From: Diphasiastrum complanatum
Lineage: Eukaryota > Streptophyta > Lycopodiopsida > Lycopodiales > Lycopodiaceae
Direction: 5' to 3'
Length of the DNA stretch: 64,000 bases
Assembly (NCBI GenBank): GCA_029204225.1
Contig: CM055104.1
Coordinates: 42,157,502 to 42,221,501, forward strand
Made by a program: the position numbers and the translations under genes
The notes under the pieces: generated by a model
What the model was told of the DNA's origin: nothing
The model's database searches: none
Seen by the model: the letters and a program-made list of their open reading frames with translations, nothing else
Part shown: positions 39,235-54,695 of the stretch, one piece after another
How the letters are laid out: the number at the start of each line of letters is the position of its first letter
Numbering within the stretch: position 1 is the first letter of the stretch

Positions 39235-42200
39235 TTAATCTGAATCCATAAATGCCTTGACCTTCAAACCTACTTCTGCACAAAAACATTTATGTACATC
39301 CAAGCTCCGCACCTTTGTGAAAATATTTGTCGTCATGTCTTGCGTTCGACAGTACTCCAAGCTTACCTCTTTGTTAAAAACTTTGCTTTTGACGTATTGA
39401 TACTTGATTTCTGTGTGCTTACTCCTGGAATGAAACTTGGGATTGGACGATAAAGCAATAGCACTTTGATTATAACAAAAGACAATTGTCGGAGCATTTT
39501 GCTTTAGACAAACATCTGATAGTAAGTTTTGCAACCACAATGCTTTCTTTGTTGCTTGAGAGTAGCAATATACTCTGATTCTATAGATGATACAGCTATT
39601 GAGGTTGCAACTGTAGCTCAACTTGCATCTAAATAACTTGAGTATATTGAGTTTGTCGTTGTCGAGTTCTCCATAACAAATGCATTGGTCCATAGTAGCT
39701 CGAATGTATCTCATAACTCTTATAAGAGCTTTCCAATGTATAATACCATCATGAATAGCCATATATTGACCCAAGGAACTGATTGCAAAAAAGCTATGTT
39801 TGGTCTGGTATAGATCATTGCGTATAGAAGAAAACCTATTATCGAACGATATGGATACTCACACGTCCGCTCCTTCGCTTTTTTTAATCCTTTGACAGTT
39901 TGAGTCTTGGGTCCATTGTCGAATGAGCTAACTTGCAATTCATCATATTATATCTAATTAGCATATTGTTAATGTACCTCTATTGAGTGATCTAAATCAT
40001 GCTTTGATCTTTGTCTCTTCATATTTGAATAACAAGACAAAAATGAGCGTCACCCAGATCTGTCATGTCGAATTTTGAGAACAACATTCGTTTCACAACT
40101 TTTATTAGTTCAACAGTCACTGACTAGCTGTATGTAATGATAATAAAAGAGTGTTGCATTGACTTGAAGTGGACATTCGAATAGGATTGAGATGGCTCAA
40201 ATTGATATCTATCACCCACCTACAAAGAGCATATCTCAGCTAGTGAATATCTTTGATTCAACGGGATCATACAGCTTATAGACTTTATTTATAGAAGGGT
40301 AACCAATGAAAATGGATTTGATAGTGTGGGAGTCCAACTTCTTCTTTGATCTCCTACAGTATCTGTGCATAGGCAATATATTCAACAGCTCCAAGGTTCG
40401 ATAGTGAAGGTTTGGAGCTTATTCAAACTTCATAAGGTATTTTGTCTGAGAGACCTTCAGTCGAGCATCTGTTTTAAATATAAGTTGCAGTGGAAACAGC
40501 TTCGGCCTAGAAGAATTTATGAAGTGTCGCGTGAGTAACCATACAATTAGCTGCTTCGACCAAGATTCGATTCTTTCTCTCAGCAAATCTATTCGATTGA
40601 GGTGAATAAGAAGTAATGAATTGTTGCTCAATGCATTTGCTATGGCAATACTCATTGAATTTAGTTGAGATGTAATCTCCCTCACTGTTTGACCTCAGAG
40701 CTTTAAATCTTTTTCGAGTTCTGCACTCTCCTTGAATTTTCTAAAAAGGTTGAATTCCCTATGTTTCTACTTAATGAAATAAACAACTATATTTTTAAAA
40801 AATTCATCGATAAAAGTAATAAAGTACTTTGCACCAAGCAATGAAAAAGTTTGCATTGGGCCATATATATATGAATGAACAACATCTAGAATATTGTTTG
40901 CTACGTTCTTATGACTCAATCTAAATGGAATCCTAGTTTGCTTCCCGACAATGCAGCTATGAAAGATAGGGAGGTCGATCTTCTTGTCTAGATAATCAAG
41001 ATCATGTGAAAAATGCAAAAATAAGCTTGGTAGAGGCCAAAAATCTTGTATATAGATAAACACACATGTGTGGCTGGTTTTCTAGACATATGACACATGG
41101 CATCAATCTATTGATTCCATGAGCCACATCCTTTGGTTAGGTGTCATATCCCATGTGTAGAGGAAAACTCACACGTGTGGAATAAGCTGAATTAGGCGAA
41201 TTTTGACTTCTAGAAGATTTCCAAGTAGATCTCCATATAGAAGGAAAATGGACCAAAAGTGCTCAAAATAGAAGGTTTTGTCCAAGTGTCAGTTTTGCAT
41301 GATGAATCATCATATGACAGAGCACCTTCTCACATGTGGGATCAAAGGGATGATCAGTACCATGAGCTCCCACTTATTGTATATATAGAACCACATTTGG
41401 CCGTAATCATTGTGAGACACCAATCTTGGTTTTGGAAGCAATTTTGAGTGATTCTCTCCATTTGTCTACATTTGTTTTGATTGTTTTGAGGTTCTATCAA
41501 TGTGTACTTGATTTTCAGGTTGGAGTCCGTACTCAGATAGTGTTTCACATGTGTGAAACCAGAAAGTACACCTAACTTTAATTAATGATTGTTCTTGTTA
41601 GGATTTTGTATCTAGAATTGATCTAGATTGATCTTAATCTCAAGTAGATTGATAGATCAAGTAATCTGGCAACCAGTCCCTCTTGAGGATCAGATTAGGA
41701 TCCACTCTTGGTCCTTTTTGCACTTTTTGCACAGATCAAGTACTAAGGATTGTCTAAACATGTTTGATGCATATGTATGATTCAAGTGACCTAATCTATA
41801 GTGCCAAAGTAATGCTAATTAACTAGAACAAAAGTATCCAAGGCTTGACTTGTGTCAGAATAACAATGAACTAGTCTATATAAGTATCCAAGTCTCTTAT
41901 CGAGTGCAAGGATCTTATTGTTTTATCGACAATTCGACATTGATCAGATTCAAATTCTACCCTATGATCTAAATCAGTAACTAAAATTATTGATAACAAA
42001 TATGTAGAAAGTTTAGGTACATATAGAACATTCGATAGTAACTTCAATTGACCATGCTGGAACTTCAATCTTACATTTCCTTCACCTTCCATAGTGTGTG
42101 TACTATCGTCACCAAGGTGCATGAATTTCTTTGTATTGTAAGTCATATAGGAATGGAAATTTTCATGATGATTGGTCATATGTTGAGTGGCTCCCTAATC

Positions 42201-43090
42201 CAAAAACCAAGCATTATCAAGTTGCATATTTGATTTCTGATCATAAACGCTCCTTTATCCATGTGTTGAACTGGGGATTGAATTGTAATTGCAACTGCAT
42301 TCGCTTTTGATGTTGGCATTCTTCGCTTCCAATATCTGGCAATTCTAAATCTCATGATTAGTGTGTTTGCAATACCTATATAACATCTTCTTATTTGATT
42401 CTGGATTCGATAATTGCTCTTGACTCGATGTCGGTTTTTGATTTAATACAAATTGTTTTGAGTCTTTATTCATCTGATGTTTACGCCTTTGTTTACATAT
42501 AGAGTATGCGATACTGAATTCCAAGAGCTTTATGTGCTTCTTCAATTCTCTTCCTACAACAACATAGCGATTACTCTTGAGAGAGTTAAATCTAAGTGTG
42601 TCGTTATGATTATCACCCAGTTTTTGTATGTAGTGGCAGACTTGATAGCAATGTCATTATTGCATCTTGATCATTGATAGTTGATTCACAACTGCCAGCT
42701 ACTGCAAGAGATTCTTAAATTGGTTAACTTGATTCTAAAGCGAATCATTGTTAGACATCTTGAATGAAAAGAATTTTCTTCTGAGATGCAACCTCGAAGT
42801 CACGTCTCTCAGATCATATAGTGTGCTTCAGATGTCCCATACTTCTTTCTAAGTTTGAGCTTTAGATACATGTCCGATTTGGGTACCTGATATATTGAGA
42901 ATGATTAGCGCAAAAGTTTTACCATCATTCAATTTCCATTTGGAGTCAGTTGTGTCATCTTCAAGCTTCAATTCGATTCTTGTGAGAACCGTAGCTCATT
43001 AGCAATTAGCAAGGTATTTTTACAAATGATAATTGGATCCATTTAGCTTGTCTACAATGAGACCAGCATTGCTTTGTGAATCCATCTACA
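39235..43090 (-). mobile_element. Ty1/copia element, nearly full-length but decayed, split by a solo LTR
   Basis: Minus strand. The gag start lies near 43085 (GLIVDKLNGSNYHL). Gag continues to a knuckle (YRYCKHTNHEI, near 42350). Protease follows with a stop inside the DxGATQHM site (about 42190) and KKFMHLGDDSTHTMEGEG. The zinc domain starts LWHYRLGHLNHTYASNM at 41790-41830. It is interrupted at 41005-41733 and resumes with DYLDKKIDLPIFHSCIVGKQ. The integrase core and C-end lie at 40870-40420 (GAKYFITFIDEFFK, SPQSNRFAERKNRILVE). The RT core is missing. Pieces of the RT end (GFLLYAMIYTRPNIAFLQSV, about 39830) and RNase H (KKALWLQNLLSDVC, PKFHSRSKHTEIKYQYVKS) run to 39235. Many stops are present. 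Confidence 0.9.
41000..41738 (+). mobile_element. Solo LTR, 729 bp, with GATCA target duplication
   Basis: The insert 41005-41733 starts TGTGAAAAATGCAAAAA and ends TTTTTGCACTTTTTGCACA, so the ends are imperfect inverted repeats with TG...CA termini. It is flanked by GATCA at 41000-41004 and 41734-41738. Without the insert and one GATCA, the host copia frame continues across the site (LVLDLDYLDKKID), which proves the boundaries. An internal TATA-like tgtatatatagaacc lies at about 41379. There is no coding sequence, so it is best read as an LTR left after LTR-LTR recombination. Confidence 0.9.
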
Positions 43091-43193
43091 AGTTAGTCTG
43101 TCGATGAATCGACGACTTAAGAATAAAAAATAGTATCTGATAATATCAAGACATTGTTATCATACAACACTTTGATTGAAAATCAATAGAAAT

Positions 43194-43205
43194 GATCTGA
43201 TACCA
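43194..43205 (-). promoter_or_regulatory. Copia primer-binding site (variant)
   Basis: On minus TGGTATCAGATC, one base from the tRNA-iMet primer site TGGTATCAGAGC. It lies between the 5' LTR remnant and the gag start of the 39-43-kb copia element. Confidence 0.7.
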
Positions 43206-43211
43206 AGCTAT

Positions 43212-43445
43212 TGCCATGTCTGATTCTAATCGATTCTAGCTTTAAAATCATTAGAATATGTGAGATTGATTTCATAGACAAATATAACAAGCTAAACATT
43301 GATGTATCGAATATAGGTATTGTACCGAAATATTCGATAGTTCAAACAAACCTATAAGAGAATGTAATCAGATTACAATAGAACAAAGAAACATTCGATC
43401 ATTTTGACATGATATTGAATGCGATAATCAATTATATTCTACATT
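43212..43445 (-). repeat. Partial 5' LTR of the 39-43-kb copia element
   Basis: Similar along its length to 38491-38715 (for example gattgatttc...agacaaa.ataac and cattgatgtatcgaatata). It is truncated on its distal side near 43445, so the element has one complete and one broken LTR. Confidence 0.75.
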
Positions 43446-45790
43446 TTTCCAAGTAGATACTTAAGAAATTCATGGATAGGTCATCAAAAACACAAAAACC
43501 AATGCTAGCACATGTACAAATCACACTCAATCTTTATTTATATGCCCAATGGAGGCTGAATGATGAAACGAATGCACAATTGCCTTGTGTCACAAATCTA
43601 GGCATGGCAGTGATTGTATTGGGACATCTGCTATGTATGCAAAGGTAGGAGATTTCCATTATCATTCAGCTGGTCTACTTGGGAGCTGGGTGGATGGTAT
43701 CAGCTTGTGGATAGCTTGGATGTATCTTTAATCTCTTGGTGATGCTAGTGCTAATGAGAGCTAAGATCAATGGCAGGTGATATGGGACATCAGTTATCAT
43801 TGGAGGCTTGATCCAGCATGAACATGGTGCCAATAAGAACTACTTCCTACACACATGGTGCACGTTATTTTCTATGTTATCCTACCTAATGAGCTAAAAT
43901 ATCTATTAATCCCAAAGCCCAACTTATTTTCTATGATTACACTATTAGGTATTGCGGGGGTCTAGACTTACATATGCAAAATGGTGAACGTTTTTATTTA
44001 TATTGCTAAAATCTATGGTACTTTTATAGTGTAGCATGTGGCAAAAAAATTTCCCCATAATTCTTGTTCCATTGCATTAAACTTTTGTCGCTTGTGATAA
44101 TATTTGAGGCATCTTGAATATTGGGTAACATTCCCCCCTTGATAAAGTGGTGCTAGTCCCATGGCAAAACCATGTCGATGGCTCGGTCATGTGATGGTGT
44201 CATTGATGAAGATGAGTCGTTGTGTTTTTTATGATGGTGAATGATTGAGAGAATATATTATTATCATTATGGCGTCCAATAGAAAGGTGGATAACAAATT
44301 CACTTGTGTAAAATTTGATGCTTTATCAACAAATAACAAAACAAGAGACTTTCTAAATCTTTTTTTAGTTGTTAAAGCATTATAGCTCTAGAGATGTTGA
44401 TTTTGCTTTTCCAAACATTCAATAGTTGTCATATTGCTCAATCCAATTCTTATACGGAGTTGACTTGTCGTAGGTATAGGAGTGACTTGAGTCCCAAGGA
44501 GGTGGTGGTTGATAATAGTCAATGTACTCAACCATTTAGTTATCATGATATTAGTTTCTAGTGGATAATGCGTAAGATTCACCTTGCTATCGATAGAATG
44601 AGCTCGTAGACTCCATGGTTTGACTTGGTAAATTAGGCACCAAATCACCCTTTATTACTAATGAGTGGTCTTCTTGTTGATTATACAATGTAGATGCCAA
44701 TGATTCTATTGCCCTATATAATTGTTGATCAAAATTGCATCCTAGAAGTTTTATATACAAACAAACTAGATAGATCTTAAGACATGCAAAAAATCCTTGT
44801 GCTTTAATGCTATCTAGAAAGTTTGATTACTAATTTCCAAAAAAATCACCTTTTCTAAAACCATTTCTGTAAGTAATACTTAGAGTTGTTATTATACTAC
44901 AATGATTCTAATTTAACTTGCAATAACAAGCTTTGGGATTTAAAAGAAGTGTGAATTCCCAAACAATCCAAACCAAATGTACACAATTGCCATTTCTTAT
45001 AAGGCACAAGATTATCAAATGATTGCTAAAATAAATCCTCATGAGCTACATAGTATAAAAAGATACTCTATCAAGGCAAACCGAGTTGAATTGGAGGTTA
45101 ATTTGGAGCCCTCAACATGGAATTGTCTTATAACACATACTCCTCTCATGAATTGTTTTTTTTTTAATAAACAATAAATCAAATGTTTAGGCTCACTTTA
45201 TTTTGTTTGCAACACCATTACCATCAAGCAATGTGCCCGTATATATATTTTTATAGTTTTTTGTTTTTTTTTGGCTTGTGTCGTATTTCCTTTTGATCCC
45301 AAACACAATATCCATTATCATCTTAAAGTCCAGTCACAAAGAGAAAAGTTAAAGCTTGACTAATGACTAGCATCATTTGAGATCATTTATGAGAATACAA
45401 GTATGTAGTGAAATTAGATTGTTTCACAAACATGTCAAGCCTAAAAACAATAAACAACATTCATAACAAAGCGTTTTTTATTATGTATTAAGTTGATGTG
45501 ATATTAGTTTCTTCCAGCTATATGCTTGAACATCCCATCCAAACAAATAAAAAAGAGTCTCGACTTTCTACAACATGGATTAAAAAAAAACTTCATAACA
45601 TGCGAAGTATAGATTAAATTAAAATTTTTCACAATAAGCCATGCCTAACAAGTATAAAAATATGAATGTGCCACATACAAATTGTTTTTAACATTTATAG
45701 AAGAATGTGCATATATTTTAATGATTGGACACTTTGTACAATTGGGTCAAGGTATCTATCATGTTCTCAAATAGTCAATGAGTTTTGTCT
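43446..45790. other. No recognised gene
   Basis: AT-rich. Short open frames on both strands carry no motif that I recognise. No LTR ends, hairpins or RNA genes were identified. Confidence 0.45.
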
Positions 45791-45791
45791 C

Positions 45792-48408
<2,617 letters not shown>

Positions 48409-48834
48409 TGTTGCGAATTAGTAAGCTCAACTGTGATTGTACTCTTAGCGTAGTTTACAGTTGTTATGTATTGTTTCAATTTAGTAGGATTTAGCTAAGA
48501 AGCCAGCCCGAAGGCTTAAATAACGAGATTACACATTTATATAGCCTAAAATGCCACGTAGAGGCCAACAATAAAATTCATGCATTTATTAGGCTTGTGC
48601 CATGTGGCGTCCCCATGCTAAAGGGTACCTTTGCTTGTATATGTATCACTTTCGTTGTAATAATGATTGCTTTTGCCTTGCGAGCTTTGCTTATGTGAGC
48701 TCCTCCATCACTCTGTTGCTTATGGATGTTGTTTGTGGTTTTGATTGATGGCAATCAATCAGTGATTGCATCTCTAATCTGTACTCTCCACTAGATTCAA
48801 ATTTTGGCAAAGAATGTTAACTTGGTATTAGAGC
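48409..48834 (+). mobile_element. Copia-type LTR with adjacent primer site
   Basis: A stretch beginning TGTTGCGAATTAG contains a TATA-like cttgtatatgtatcac near 48636 and ends near 48820. It is followed by TGGTATTAGAGC at 48823-48834, a one-base variant of the tRNA-iMet primer site. The internal region should run rightwards, but 48.84-50.88 kb has no recognisable gag or pol and is either non-autonomous or too worn. LTR ends are approximate. Confidence 0.55.
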
Positions 48835-50884
48835 TCTCAGGCTGTGGAGGAACATGCACGATCGTAGCTCTTGAAAGAGCGATTCCATCGATGGTAGCAT
48901 CAGAACCAAGCAACAATAAGGATGTCGTACAGGGGTACAAGATGATCTGAGGTGATCGGAGACACAAAGCCCTTTGATTCAGTTCGTACGAAATCGATTC
49001 TAGAATCAAAGTAAAAGAAAAATTCAGCCTGTAGGCCATGGCCATGTAGGAGAAAAGTTGTTGGATTGATTTACAGCAACTGCCATAGCCATGGAGAGAG
49101 AGATGGAAGTGAGAAGGAGCCCTCGCGGGTCAAGCGTGGCATACGAGAACACACGGTTAGCGTGCCTAAGTGCGTAGCAGCTGCACGAGAGAGTGTCACT
49201 GCGTGAAAATGTGCATAGCCATGGGATTGTGATCTGGATTAATGGACGATGAGGATCGCAAGATGGAGAATAAGAATGGATCGTTAGATATCAAATATGG
49301 TTGAAATGGGCCCAAGGGCAAATTCAAGGGCACTTAGACAAGCAACTTAAAAAAAAAAATTCATTTAGAAATTCGTGAAAGGGCCCGAGTGGTGAATCTG
49401 AAATTGAAGGGTAGGTGCTCATCAGAATGAAGAACCAGTTCATTTCAAAGCTATTTTTCTAAAGCCACTTTGGTAAAGGATATCTTTGGCTAGAGGAGGG
49501 CTATTGGGGCCAAATAAGGGCCAAATTGGAGCCTATAAAATCTTGCACAAAGCTGACAGACAAAGCAACGATATCATTAAGGGATAAATGCATTTTGATG
49601 CGTTCTTGATATCATTCTATGGAATGGAAGATGAGTGACCCGATAAGGTACAATTTTTGCTATTTTGTGACCCGTATGGCTAATTAAGCCCATTCTTTGT
49701 GTTGTAAATCTATGGGGCAGGCTAGGAAAAAGGTATGTGCTTATAGCCAAGAAGCTCTAAAGTGGTTCTCAAGCGGTTTTGATAAGCTTAGTCACAATGC
49801 ATTGTGAATTAGAGCAGAAATCAAAATTGCATTGGAGAAAGTTAGTAAATGCGAGCAACTTGCAATGAGGCATCGTGAAACTCTTGATTGGTAAGAATTG
49901 ACAGAGAGAAACCAATCGCAGGTGAGATCTGGACATTATGCCATATTATGCCAGCGAATATGGCAGAATATTATAGCATGGGACTTCTAGTTCAATTTTT
50001 CGAAAGTTAGAACCTACCAAGGTCAGGGATGCTTGGAGTGGCATCTCAAGGTGAGAATTGACAATGACATTGTCAAATTTGGTGGTTACAGTTATTTCAC
50101 ATGTTTTTTTTTTGCAAAGGGAGAAATGTCACAATTGGGGAGACATTTAAAACTAGCATGTTATTGGTGGCAATGCAGTGATGGCGGTCACAAGGTGAAG
50201 GATGAAGGATGTCGATGGTAAGGTCAGCTAGATAAGCCAAAGTGGGAAAAAAAAATGGCAATTCGAAAACACAAATCTAGTGGATTGACTAGTGTTCATG
50301 AAGGGTAATCGAATGCAGAGAGGGCATGCAATCAGGTATTCATTCAGGTGTGTTAGCAATTAGAATGCTAGAGTTTGCAGTGTTGAGCTTGCACGGTGGA
50401 ACTTTTGACAAGTTTTGAGATGACAAGCTATTATCACTTCATCATGGAAGTGTGGTGGAGCTCATGTTCTGGATACTTCTGAGTATGTATAAAACATGAA
50501 TAAGTGGTGGGTCGTAACTTGAGATCTATCCAAATGATGGAGATCATGTTTTGTTCTTTAGATCAACTTCAGTTATCAGTCCATTTTAGGTCGACGTGCT
50601 TTATCAGAATGCAAAGTGGGATTGCATAGTCTAGCATTGGAATGGAGAGGTTGGATGCAGCCAAGGAAGATCTCACATGTGAGCTAGACGGGATATCAGC
50701 GCACACCATTGGTGAGAGAATTGGAGGTATATGTTGGGTATTCTCAGGAGGAAACATGTGCTGATTGTTCGAGATTCCATTTGGACATGGATGGGGAGAA
50801 TACAGGTAGAAGCACATGTGAGATAGGTGGACAAGGTCAGTATTGTAAGTTACTTCTCTTGAGTATGATTGTGTGGCTCATTAG
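48835..50884. other. No recognised coding sequence, possibly interior of a non-autonomous LTR element
   Basis: Lies directly after the primer site at 48823. Composition is less AT-rich than around it. Plus-strand frames carry lysine-rich stretches such as EALKWFSSGFDKLSHN (about 49750-49800) but no gag or pol motif. Confidence 0.4.
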
Positions 50885-51600
50885 TCAATAAGGTTTGGCT
50901 ATTATAACCAATTTGATGAAGCTAGATGTCAATGCAAAGCTACAGGTGGTATGTACTTTGTTGATGACATCTACATCTTGAGTGTTACCTCCACTCAAAA
51001 TAATATCATCCACATATATTAGAAGAATAGTAACATCATTTTTGACAAATCTATAATAAAGTGAATGATCATGTTCACTCATAGTGAAGTTTTGAGAAAG
51101 TAGAAATGTGTTGAGCTTAGCATACCAGCTCCTTGGTGCTTGCTTAAGCCCATACAAACTTTTTTGGAGAAAACAAACATGATTAGGCTTGCCATGTGAA
51201 ATATAGCCCTCGGGTTGCTCCATGTACACTTCCTCATCAAGATCACCATTTGAGAATGCATTAGTGATGTCCATTTGCCATAGATCTCAACTAAAAAGAG
51301 TTGCAAGAGAGATGATAGAATTCTTGACTGACTTGCCTTTCAACAACAAAAAACGAGAGATGGTCAAACCATTTCAAATGGTTCCACAGCTTGAAGTTGA
51401 CCTGAATGCTTACCATCTTTGCCATGGTGCAAAGGTCTCATCATAGTCAATACCATGTTCTTGGGCATATCCTTTAGCCACCAACCTTGCCTTGTGTCTG
51501 TTTATTGATCCATCTTGGTTTGTCTTCAGCTTGAAGATCCACTTGCATCCAATAGCCTTCTTGTCCTTAGAAAATTCCACCAACGAGGCCAATTAGAGCC
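50885..51600 (-). mobile_element. Ty1/copia reverse transcriptase fragment
   Basis: Minus strand. The frame 51592-51410 reads [18 protein letters not shown] and [21 protein letters not shown] broken stretch follows, then 51274-50885: MDITNAFSNGDLDEEVYMEQ, KSLYGLKQAPRSWYAKL and the catalytic motif YVDDIILSG (about 51000). RT is thus covered from palm entry to the YVDD box, then is lost shortly after (GGNTQDVDVINKVH). No RNase H follows. Its upstream side ends about 120 bases from the LTR element at 51718. Confidence 0.92.
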
Positions 51601-51717
51601 CAAAATAATCAATCTCGCGAGGTGTCGTGAAACCGCCACCAGTTTTGGTGGGGGAACTATTGGAGGGTTTGCGAATCCCAAGGCAACCCTAACCCTAGCT
51701 AATAAGTGAGAGAGATA

Positions 51718-52391
51718 TGTGAAGGTACAGTACTTTAGGACCATAAATGGATCTGCAATGATCAACAAGAGTGATTGGGTGCTTGCTTAACAATCTATTA
51801 AAAAACTAGACACAAAAAAGTTGATCTAGATTGGAAATTTGACAAACAACAAACGTTAAGAATCAAAAGCATTGATGAACATTGAAATCCGAGCCCCCAT
51901 GTGTGAGCCACATCCTGATGTACGACATGTATATTGAGAAACAAGTAGAAATCAATCTGGTTTCATTTGGAACACAAGAACTCAATGTACATAGTGAACT
52001 AGCTTGAGATTGCCAAAGAGCAAAATAATCTACCTTCTCACTATGGGAGCTTGGAATACATAGCAAAAGTGACTTCCTTAGTGAAGTTAGGTGGATTTCC
52101 AGCATGTAATAAGGAAGTTAAATTGGCTCTCTTGCCTTAATTTTCAACCCTAGCCTAATTCCTAGTAGGTGGTCAAATTTTCACCCTAAACTTAGGTGTA
52201 GGTCCTATAATCTAGTAATCACTACCAAAATGACATGACCAACCCTTTAGACTTGATCTAACCTCGAGTAGGGTAGGTTTCCCACATGGCTCCATGGTCT
52301 CACACCTGTGGGACCCACTTACGTACATTTTACATGATTCTACATGGTTTTTGATCAAGCTAGATCTGCCAATTTTTGACAATTCTTCACA
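51718..52391 (-). repeat. 3' LTR of the 3.67-kb element
   Basis: 674 bp with TGTGAA...TTCACA termini. It matches 54696-55385 over its length with scattered substitutions and small indels (for example an extra catgcgtacta-like insertion in the right copy near 55155). Confidence 0.9.
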
Positions 52392-53262
52392 CTCCTCAAA
52401 TTTAGCTTGATCTATTTGCAACGCTCTTGCTAGATGAATGAATGCTTTTAGAAGTGTCTAACAAGGAACTTATGATACTCCAATAGAGAATGATGTCCAT
52501 GAAGGATCTTTCACCACCACCTAAAGGATCCCTTACAAGATGTTCCAAAAATGTGTTTATATGCATGTAGCACACTTCAAACACTATACATCATGCCAAG
52601 CCATGGATTTCAAGGCATTTTGTGCACTTGAAGATACATCAATTATACTATTAAGTGCATACATAATGTTTCTAAAGACAACTTGCCTTGCTTGATCCAT
52701 ATGATTGAGTCTTGATGGCTCCATCTTGATACCCATGGTTCTTCTTGGAGTCCTCAAATCTTGAGCTTGATCCTCCGCTTGGTGTTGATCCAAAGGTGCT
52801 TCTTCAAGTTTACAAATTTTCCACTCTTGAAAGATCACATTTCCACCATTGACAACTTCTTTGGTGGAAAACATTAAGATTCTACAATCTCTACTTGAAG
52901 AGCAAAACACTACCATTATTCCTATCATTGAAATAGGATGTTGGAATGATCATGCACAAAGCATGTGGACACAAAGATTTCCAAAGCAAATGATGTTTTA
53001 AAAAAATAGTTATCCAATGAAATTGCCTTATCAACAACAAATGTAGATTTGAAAGCATCTAATTTCATTGTCTTGTCATACAAAGTACTAAACACCATGA
53101 ATCTTAAATATAAGAAACAAGCCACTTTATTTCTACTAATACTATCCAAAAAGTATTAAAAAATAGTAGACTCTCCAATGCTCTCCACCCTTGCAAGATG
53201 CACACTTGATGGACAATTTGCATGCAATTTTATGACTTGGCTTTTGTCATCGAGGAACTCCT

Positions 53263-53676
53263 TTAAACTCTCATGTTTTGAGGTTGATCCTCAATATCTT
53301 CCTCCTTTTGATGCTCCTCTTCAATGCTAGCAAGATCACACTTTGCCAAGACCTCCACTTGAGTGATCTCCTCATTTACCAAGTTCAAATTCCCAAAAGC
53401 AATATTAGCTTCCAATTTAAACAATCTTCCATCTTTAAATCCGTTTGCAATGCAAACATCATTCTTCAAAATGGAACAAACACCTCTTTGTTTTCTCTCC
53501 TTTAGTGCATTTTGCCTCTTGTAGCATTTGGATGCAAAGTAGCCCTTCTTGCCACACAGGTAGCACTTGAATCTTGACTCATTCTTCCTTTCACTAGCTT
53601 CCATGGAAAAACTATTGTGGTACACAAGTACACACATGTGAGTTGTGATTAGAGGTGAAAACCAAGGTTTTTGCAA
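53263..53676 (-). CDS. Gag-like ORF with altered zinc knuckle
   Basis: 137-codon frame inside the non-autonomous LTR element. It has a knuckle-like CYLCGKKGYFASKC, that is CX2CX4YX4C, with Tyr where the zinc-binding His belongs. It is flanked by basic residues (KCYKRQNALKERKQRG) and an acidic tail (EEEHQKEEDIED). It is probably the nucleocapsid end of a worn gag. Upstream (53.7-54.6 kb) no longer frame is open, so a functional product is doubtful. Confidence 0.55.
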   Translation of the reverse strand: MQKPWFSPLITTHMCVLVYHNSFSMEASERKNESRFKCYLCGKKGYFASKCYKRQNALKERKQRGVCSILKNDVCIANGFKDGRLFKLEANIAFGNLNLVNEEITQVEVLAKCDLASIEEEHQKEEDIEDQPQNMRV

Positions 53677-54683
53677 CCTTATAGTGACTTACACAAAGTT
53701 ATATCAAGATCCACAAAGGTCTTGATCACTAACTATTTCACTTTCCTCACAAATGTCAATAATGCTTGGAAAAATTGTCTTGCCTAATTCTTCAAGAATA
53801 AAGCACTCAAGATTGAGATAGAAATCAACTTTCTCAGATCCAAACACTACTTCTAGACTCACTTAGGTCTAATTTACTCTCTCCTTGAGAGCTGGTAAGG
53901 ATCAAAAGAGATATGAAGCTAGACTACTTGCCAACTTTTCACTCTATTGACTACTCTTGAGAAAATCAATGAACACAAAGTAGATTGAACTTCTCGACCC
54001 TCCCTAAGTTCTTTTCCAGAGTTTGCCCACTAGCAACTTACTTGAAATACACAAAGATTCAAGTAGCAAGATCTCCTTGATCTTGATTCCAAAGAACTTT
54101 TTGGAAGGTTTCTACAAAACAATGCTCAAGAAAATTGGTTTTGATTTGGACCTAGAAACTCACAAAGGTTTCACTTTGTTTTGTCACATTTCTTACACTC
54201 CCTCACAAAGATGAAATGAAGATTAGATGAGATTCTATCAAAGACTTATCAAATCCTATCAATTTTCACCATTTTTGGACAAAAACATGACTACATCTCA
54301 CTCACACTTCTTGATGGACTTTCAAGACCTGTAAATCATTTTTAAAGGACTTGATTTGAACCTATATTAATTATATCTCATGACACAAACTCAAATCTAA
54401 TTAATGGCACTCAATCTTGGTAGCTTTTCCTAGGATTAGCACCAAAAATCTTATCAAGAACTCACAAATTGGACTTTTATGGATAAAATGAATATCATGC
54501 ATTGAATATAGGTTCAGAGGTTTTCACACGTGGATATTACGAATTTGGATCCCTACCAGGTTTGAGATCAAATCCCCTCACCAAAATGTAGATTCTAGTT
54601 CGCCCTCTCAATACTAGGTTTTAGCACCAAAACTTGCTAAAAATGGATTTGCTTTTGATCAATGGCTTATGCTCTTGTACTTC

Positions 54684-54695
54684 GCTCTAATACCA
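54684..54695 (-). promoter_or_regulatory. Primer-binding site of the 3.67-kb element
   Basis: TGGTATTAGAGC on minus, directly abutting the LTR end TTTCACA. It is a one-base variant of the tRNA-iMet complement. Confidence 0.85.
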
